64,000 nucleotides of DNA from Anagrus nilaparvatae (taxonomy: Eukaryota > Arthropoda > Insecta > Hymenoptera > Mymaridae): the NCBI GenBank assembly GCA_022575985.1, contig JAKSXM010000231.1:25892501-25956500 (forward strand), in the 5' to 3' direction. Below the pieces are notes generated by a model, which was given only the letters and a program-made list of their open reading frames with translations, had not been told where the DNA came from and searched no databases. Below, piece by piece: positions 41,901 to 50,900 of the stretch; the stretch's first letter is position 1; each line of letters begins with the position of its first letter. The position numbers and the translations under genes are program-made.

Positions 41901-44900
41901 GAAACTCTTCTATTGGTCCATAAAATGACATTATATTTTTGAGGTCACTGAATAAGAATATTTTGGGTGCGATCCCAAAAAATTTCTCCAAAATACTGTT
42001 TATGAGTTTCTATTAGCTCAATTGCAGTTTTTTCTTCATTTTCATAAGATGCTTACTCAAATCTCATATATGTGACTGAAATTTGGTTTTTGGCGACACA
42101 GATCTCAAATTTTTAGGTACAGACCCCAAAAACTTAGTCCTAAGGCCGAAAAATCGTTTTTTTCAAAAAAACAAATTAATTTGTCATTTTGAGAAGAATC
42201 AAATAAATATTTTGACATATTCTTATTAAATATAAAATATGTAAAAATAATCTTTAAAATCGACTGAAAAATACAAGGTTAGGTTGTTTTGCTTGAAATT
42301 TCAATCAAAGCAACCAAACCCAAGGCCAAATCATATACAATTTTTTCAGTGGCGGATCCAGAAAGCAGTCTCAGGGGGGGCGCTCAAGCAAAATTTTGTA
42401 TGTTATCTCATGAAAATTGTTCAAAAAACACAAAAATTAACAAAAAACATGCACATTTTTGGAGCTCAGGGGGGGCGATCGACCCTACCGCCCCCCCTCT
42501 GAATCCGCCCTTGAATTTTTTAGAGGGGAGCAAAAATTTCAAATCAGCGTCTCAGAAAACTTACCTGTCACATGAGTAGCCTTTGCGTGAGCTTTAGGAA
42601 AAATGTGCATGCATATAACATATATGGCTTTTATAATGTTTTCAATATATTTAATTTTGTAAATACCCTGCCAAAACTAGCAACAATCAGTGTACAACAA
42701 AGTCAGGATGCTTTTAGCGACTATGTAAAAAGTGAATTGAAAAATTACAAAATAAGAAGTATAAAATTTTTTAAAATTAATTAATTAATAATTATAATTA
42801 TTTTCGTTATTATTTTTAAATTAACTTTATTCTAAAATTATAAAAATGTATACTCTTACCCTCTAGGTAAGAAACTTTGCAAAATTTAAATATGACAATG
42901 AGAAATTTATTAACTTGACTTTTCTTTGAGTTTCATAGAACCAAATATTTTTTCGATAATAATTGAGAAATTCTTGTGAAATCTAATTTCCAATATTTTC
43001 TAAGAACAAAATATCCTGTTTTCATTCTGATGTTATAATTTTGTTTTCAACTTCTTAAAAATACTTTTTTCTAGTCTTTAATTTTTATCATAAAATATTT
43101 TACTTTATACTATCAAGACTCCGATTGTTAATTATCCAGGAAGTTTACCCCAAGGGTACAATTCCTTTTTGCGGATAATTAGGTGCGCACTTCAGCTATA
43201 TAATACATGAAAAGCATGTATCTTCCTCATTACAATTTTTTTTTCTTTTTTGGTTTAGGTATTTCTAATATATATATTTTTTTATTCATAATTTATGTAC
43301 ACTTTTTATTCCCTTGATTACCAATTATTATTTTTTATTTACCATACATAATTTTTAATAAGTTCAATTTTAATGAATATCTCAACCAAACATAATATCT
43401 GTATAAAAAGTAAAAAAAATCTTCAGTACATTATATTTTTTATCCTTAAGAGATTTCGTCTATTCAAAGCTACAAGTGTATAAAAATTTGTGCATATTTT
43501 TTTAACAACCTTATTACTTAGCCTCCTACGGATTTTATTTTATTCTTATAGTATTTATTCGTTCATTTGTAAAATATTGTAAATAAACCAATTTTTAATT
43601 TTTTCTTATTTTTCTTTTATTATAAGTCACTTTAAATTTGGATATAAATGTTTAAAAAATTTTTGGATGATAAAAACTGGAAAAATTTCACTTTCGCCTA
43701 TCTTGTCTTTAAAGAAATTTAACTATGAAAAGTGCAAGTCCGTGCGCTATTGAATCGACCAATTAGGGGAAATCGATGAGAAAATTCTGTTACATACAGA
43801 AGAAGATTAGCATACATTTTTAAAATTTTAATACATTTTTTAATAAAATTTTGGCCATAAAGCTTAGAGCATTTACGTATACATAAATTTTAGAGCATTT
43901 TTAACTTTTTTTTTATAAACAATTAGCTGTAACTCATTATTGAAGAGGTTTAGCGAAAAATTTCCCACGATACCTAGAATTGAATAATCTTTAATATGAT
44001 CCAAGCAGAATTTTGATCCAAGTAGCCCAGATCTGGGAACTCAGGCTTTTATGACTCAAAAATTTCAAAAATTTAACAGGTCGTATTTGTTTAAATAAAT
44101 AAACATTTTTATTTTTTTTTTTATATTGTTGTCCTAAATACTGAAAGACATTGATTCTTTCATTAAAAAATTATTATAAATAAATATATGGTTCAAATAT
44201 TTTAGTTACAAATATGCTGTGCAAAAAACACCCAGTGGTGGACAGAGCGTCCTTAAATATCAAAATCTAATAAATGAGTATCCAAATATCAAAAAAATTA
44301 TACTTGATTTTTACGATTATTAAAAATTTTAAATATGAAGTTTATTTCTATGAAATATATGATTTCCGCATAGAATTTTTTAACAAAACCAAAATGTTAC
44401 AAAACTAATTTAACTTGTCGAATCACTTTAGTTACCTGTTTCGAATTATTCAAATATATACCAGGAATACATATTTCCCGTGGGTAACTAAAGTTCTTCT
44501 TTGCTTACATAGTTCTTCTTATCCTTTATTTTTGTTTACTCGTCTTTATTTATGGCATTAGGTTACTCCTGTTTTTATTTTTTATTATTGCTATTATTTT
44601 ATTTTTATTCGAATATTACGTGTTAAATACCTTTAAAAAAATATCTTTTATCTAATTTTATTTATTTTTATTATTAAAGTTACTGTTTGTGAAGTGCATA
44701 GTTTGAATGGTCAAATCTTCAAATTGAGACACTAATAATTTTAAAAACACAAAAATAGCTGCCGAATTTCAAGAATTTGACCTAGAAAGTTAAAATTAGC
44801 TGAGAGTAGTTAGTTTAAAAAAAAAAATAGTTTGGGTCGATTTTTGAGTTCTTTCAGTTCAATTTGGGACCAGTCGCCGTGAAACACTTTATATATTTGA

Positions 44901-47900
44901 AAAATCCCAAACACCTTTGAAGATTTTAAAGCACAGATTGACTTTTATACCTATCAGAATTAAAAAAAATTACATTTTTGAGTAGCCAGGTTGAAATGGA
45001 ATGTCTCATATCCCTATAAACCAATAGATCATGTTAAAGTTGCTTTCAAAAAGTTTTCTTTTTTTATTTTTTTTTTAAATTTATATTTGGTATATAAAAA
45101 AAATCAGAAATGTAATTTTCGATTCCAATTTGAAAATTAATGAAATGCGTATAGATTCAGAAAAAAAAAAATTTGTAAAGTAATTTAACAAGTTTTATGA
45201 GAATATTTTAAAGTTTATATTAAGTTTATATATTTTTTTATTTTATTTTCTAAGAAGAAAAACCTATATAGTCTTTTAAACTTATTATTATTATTATGGT
45301 TTATTAAATATTTAGTATTTAAATTTGATACAAAAAATATTATTATTATTATTATTCTAAATTTTGCGATATTCAGATTTGAACTCTGGGTACCTCGGTT
45401 TGACAAAGGTAAAATAACTATAGAAAGTAATTAGAATTTTAAAGCGAATTTAAAAAAATTTATAACCGGTTTGTGTAACTACACAACCAACGAGCATGGA
45501 ACATGTTTACTCATAATAGTAATAAATCCAAAAACCAAAATTACAATAAATCCTGAAATATTCTAAGTTGTTGTTGTTATCAGGGGCTGACTCCCACTTC
45601 AAATTATTCTAAGTCCCTAAATCGAAAATATTCTAAGTACATTTCACCCCCCTAAAAACGTCACTTTTACACCCCCCCCCCCCTAAAAGCGTCAATTTTT
45701 CAACCCCCCCCCCACGCCGAGCTAAACTTTTTCAAATACCCCATCCAATGAACATGTTCCATGTTAATAATACTAGAAAAGAAAAAAAATTAAAAGAAGT
45801 AAGCTTTTGCCATTGGTGAAAATGTGAATAATATGGATTTTCTTCTTTTTTTTTAGAGGGGGGGGGGATTCTAGAGATTTTGGTAACGTAAGGCAATTAA
45901 ACTCTCAACATATTAATCCAAAGGTCGAGCGCAGCAATTGAAAAAAACCTAAATATTTTTCTGTACTTTTAAACTTCTAATAAACTTCTATTTACAAATT
46001 GTAATACAAATAATAATATTTTATACATTTATTACGATACAGAACTCTATCATTAATTATTATTCGGGGTCCAAATCACTATACTTATCCGAAAATAACT
46101 TTTAGTTCAATCTTTCAATAGTTTCTAATGAAGCTTGATAAGTATATTTGCTCAGTTTAATTATAATTAAAAAATTACACGTTAAAAAAAATTTATTTTA
46201 TTAAAAAATTTAAAATAGCTTAGTTTGCTCTATAATAATATATTATTCTATAAAAAAAGCCACATCGCGTTTTATATGTCAGTGATAATTACCATTTCTC
46301 GAAAGTATAAAGCTTTTTCTTTGTTTTAGTAAAATCGCAAACATTTTCTATAGTTATTACAGTGCAAACAAGAAAAAAAAGGTACTTATACATACGTACA
46401 TAAGCTTGTATAAACTAAGTGAGCTTTTATATAACATAGAATTTTCGGAAAAGCTTTGTATATAAATATATGTAATGTAGTTTATAGTTACAACGACGAA
46501 AACTCCGACCCTCTTGAATATTTTCTGTATATGCATATTGTGTAAATAAAAAAAAAAATTGTGTACATAAATAAAGAAACAAACAAACATGCATAATTGC
46601 CAGTGTGAATTAGTATCGTATGTTATCTTAGTCGCAATGGGACACGAGAATTAAAAAAAATAAACGTGCTAATTTTCTTTGTTAAATTTAGTAACACTTG
46701 TAAAGGTAAAATAAAAAAAATTACTTGATTAACTCATAAAAAGAATATTAAATTATTATTGATTTTATTTTATTTTTTTTTCATTATTTAATCAGAAAAT
46801 TATTGTTTGCACAAAATTTATTTATTATTCTATTTTTTATGGTGCTTGTTTTGTAATTAAAAATAAAAATAATTTCTTGGAAAAAATAGTTGTTTTTTGC
46901 TTATTTATGAAAACTGACGTAGTAAATATTCATGTAAATATTGTATAAATGTTTTAGTAAATTATGAATCCAAAAGCATATTCATTTTTTAGGGTAAAAA
47001 AGCGCATTTTGAAGTTTTAACATTGTTAATTCGTTAGGTTTATAATAATTAAAACTGATACCTTTTTTTAGTAGACTTACATTAAACTTTTGTAGGAAAC
47101 TCATAATTTAAAAATTTTTGAGATGAGTAATAAATACTTTATAATTCTATAATACATAGAAAGAGTATGACCCAAATTTTTTCTGAAACTTTATTTCTAG
47201 ACCGACAGTACCTGTTTGATTAAACTACCGCAAAAAACAAACATTGCTGAAATTTTTTAACTTGATATTTACAACTTTTTGTCTATTTTCCCCCAAAAAG
47301 AGCATCATGTGAAAGAGGCTAGATTACAGTGATAAAAACTAACTTACCAGAGTGAAAATATTTTGCAAGATAAAAATATATTTGGATGGATAGATCTTCG
47401 AATAAAATTTTATTAAAAGTAATCAACTTTTTCTATAATTTCATTGAAGCTTTATAAATTAATTTTTATAAGTCTGGCAGATTCACTCATATACAGATAT
47501 ATTAAAAGGGAAACATAAAATTTCTTCCAATTATACCTAAAGGCATGATATTTTATAAATAAAGCATTAACTCTTTGAAAATTTACATAATTTTATAATG
47601 TAATACACTCGTTAATTTTATAAAATATATTTAGATATTAATTAATAATCTCGGCAAAGAAGTTTGATCATCTAATTAACCTCTTTTTAAAACTTTATTT
47701 TTAAATGTGCATTAACTTCTTTGTCATGTTTTTAACGATGTTCTCTCAAATTATATATAAATTTTATGTTAATAATCAATATTTTTCTTTTTTAACAAGA
47801 TTTTTTATCAAATATTTAGCTTACGTTAATAAATCATTTAATTTTGTTTATGTACTAGTGTTTTTGCATTTATAACATGCACGTATATAAATGCAAATAA

Positions 47901-50900
47901 ATTTATGTGGGTATATATAAAATTCATATCCATCAGGTGTTGTAGAAATTCATCTCTAGTGCTTTCTGGTTCTGCGTTAGTTGCTCTCTGTATTTATATA
48001 GTACAAAATGAGAATCTCTAGGTTACGCTCTGTTTGACTTATGGGGCCTTGGGGGACAACAAAGTACTATGTATATGAATGAAAGAGATAGAGAAATATA
48101 GTGAAAGTGAGATAAAATAAAATATACATGCAGAGACGTGAGAAAGAAGTGAGAATTTAGAAAAAAAGGGCTTAAATAAACTATACACATACTCGTTAAC
48201 TTCTGTACGTTGTATGTCAGTGAATTATTTTGAGCTAGGCAGATAAAATTGCATGTAATTTTTATCTAGAAATCTTAAACTTTTTTTTTTAATCCATAGA
48301 GTACAATATATAAAAATCACATATTTGTGTGCCTTTTATAATAAAAACTTTTTATGCTAGGTTAATTCTAATATCCAAAAGAAGAATTATTAATTAGACT
48401 GCTTTCATCAGTTAAAAATTGAAGTATGTACTCATAATAATAAAGTAGAGTTGAGTACTTCTATAAAAAAATAATAGAAGCAATTAAGAGTATAAGTAGG
48501 AAAATGTAATTTACTACACCAAAAAATTAGGTCATTGAAGGCCTGCCACAAAGCTATAGACCAAACATTTATTTGATAAAAAAACAAAAAAGATATTACA
48601 ATATAATTAAGATTTATTTTGAAAAACTTTCTGATTTTTGTTTTTAGGGTGAGGGTATACAAGTTTTTTTTCCAGGTTTTGGCCTTTTTAAAAGTTACTG
48701 TATCTCGCTGAATTTTAAAAGTTGCGGATTTTATGTTTCTTAAAGCAAATAAATCTTAGGCTCTCATACATCCAAGAAAATTAGTGATATTGAACTTTTA
48801 TTTAAATTGCCTATGTAACAAATTGTCTTTACTACTGAGTTACTATTGATATATTTTGATTCAAAAAATGTTGATTCATCAAACTAAAAAAAAAGGTTGA
48901 ACCAATATAGAATATATATTAACATGAAACATGATCATTGGATGGGGTATTTGAAAAAGTCTGGATCAGTAGGAGGGGGGAGATGTGAAAAATTGACGTT
49001 TTTAGTAGGGGAGGGGGGTAAAATGAACTTAAAATAATTTGAAGTAGAAGTCAGGGCCTGATCAGGCCTTGATAAGAATAGGAACTTAGAATATTTTAGG
49101 TTTATGGATTTAGGATAATTTATATTTCGGGATTAATTGTAATTTTGGATTTTGGATTTATTACTGTTATGAGTGAACGCGTTCTATGATCGCTGATTGT
49201 GTGAAAACACAAACTAGTAATAAGTTTCTTTAACATATTCGAATGATTATTTTAAAAATTTTCCTTTGTTATTTTTTTCACCTTCATTTTATATATGCAT
49301 TCATATTTTTATTTTTTTGCCTAAAGCTTTGAGCTTCTTGTTTATAGTTATAGAGTAAAGATTAAAAGCTTATTCACGCGTTAGAGAAAGAAAATGTTAA
49401 AGCTGTAGCTACGACAGCATCTCGCTTTCTACATATATATATATATATAAAATTTTCACAATTTTCATGCCATTTTAAGTCTTTAAGGCGTCTATAATAA
49501 TCGTCTTTTTTTCATCACGTTATACATTTTCTAACCTTTGATATATACTTCCTTTTTTTTAAATAAAACTGTCACTTATAAATATCTTACCTTTAAATAA
49601 TACCTGCTATATACTTTATGTATTTTTTTAAAGCTTGTCAATTACATAATGTTTCTCTTTAATTTTATGTAATTATAAGGTAACTTTATATTTTTTTAAC
49701 TATAACTTAATTAATTACAATTTAATGATCAAAGCAATCTATCTAAAGTTTTAGAAATTTCTCTGTGAGGGATAAGATGGTTCCATAGCTTGTACGACAA
49801 TCAAAGAAAAAACCTAAGAATTACTATTCATAGTAAACATCGATATCAAGACTGATAATGAGTTAAAAAAAATTTTAGTATCTAAATTCATTTTATTTAT
49901 TATGGAAAATTACCAGGTAGAATTTATTTTTTAAATGATACTGTACCAAATATTGAGAAAAAATTTACAAAAAAAATAGTTTCTTTGCGAAAAATTAGGA
50001 AATTTAAATTAATATTAAATTCACTACTTTTATTGAAAATTTACAAGTTTTTTCCGAAATTTACTACTATTTATTTCGCAATAATATCATAGGTTTAGAG
50101 AGGCTTAAAATAGTATTTCGGATTTATTCAAAATATAAAATGTAAAGTAGTGGATAGGGAGCTATTTAGAAAAATATGATAATCAATCGTTTTTAAAGCA
50201 GCCCTTCAAATTAATAAATTTTTCTATAACTTACCTAATATTTGACTAAGGACAGTTCGGCTATCTTCTCCTAAACAGGCACTACGGGCATCAAATGGAT
50301 TTGTGAATTGCACAAATGCGTATCCTTTATGCATCGATATCCCTAAAAATTTGATTCATAAATAAATATTCAAAAAAAATCAATTTTTTACTTCGTAAAC
50401 CATAAATTTTCAATCCTATTTAAATATACGACTATTTGAATAAAGATATATTGACATATTGAAAAGAAAGTGTAAAAAATAAGCTGTTTATCAGCTACCA
50501 ACAAGTGCTTGTCACTTTAAGATTTGTAACTCCATCGTATATATAAATTTATTGATTTTAACTTTATATTCTGAAAAAATTTTATTTTTATATCAACTTT
50601 ATTTACATTTCATTAAATACATTTGAAAATTAAAAATTAATTTTATATTTAGGGTCGAGGGGCTGGTTTTTGACACAGTTAAGAGATTTTAATGATTTTA
50701 AACCGGTGCAGAATTAAATTTCAAGCGTTTTTAGACACAAAAACGTTTATACCACCTAAATGAATAAATATTTACAATAAAAAAACTATTTACGAATTTC
50801 TAATACTATATTAAATATTAAATAAGTTTTAATATTAAAAACTGAAAAAATTGGGACTTCGGGCACTACATTATAAGCCCCTGTGATTAATTTTTTTCTA

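Noticed and set aside
42284..42784. Three overlapping plus-strand frames
   Set aside because: They run through a hAT-like MITE and a hairpin; the frames are products of the repeat, not genes.
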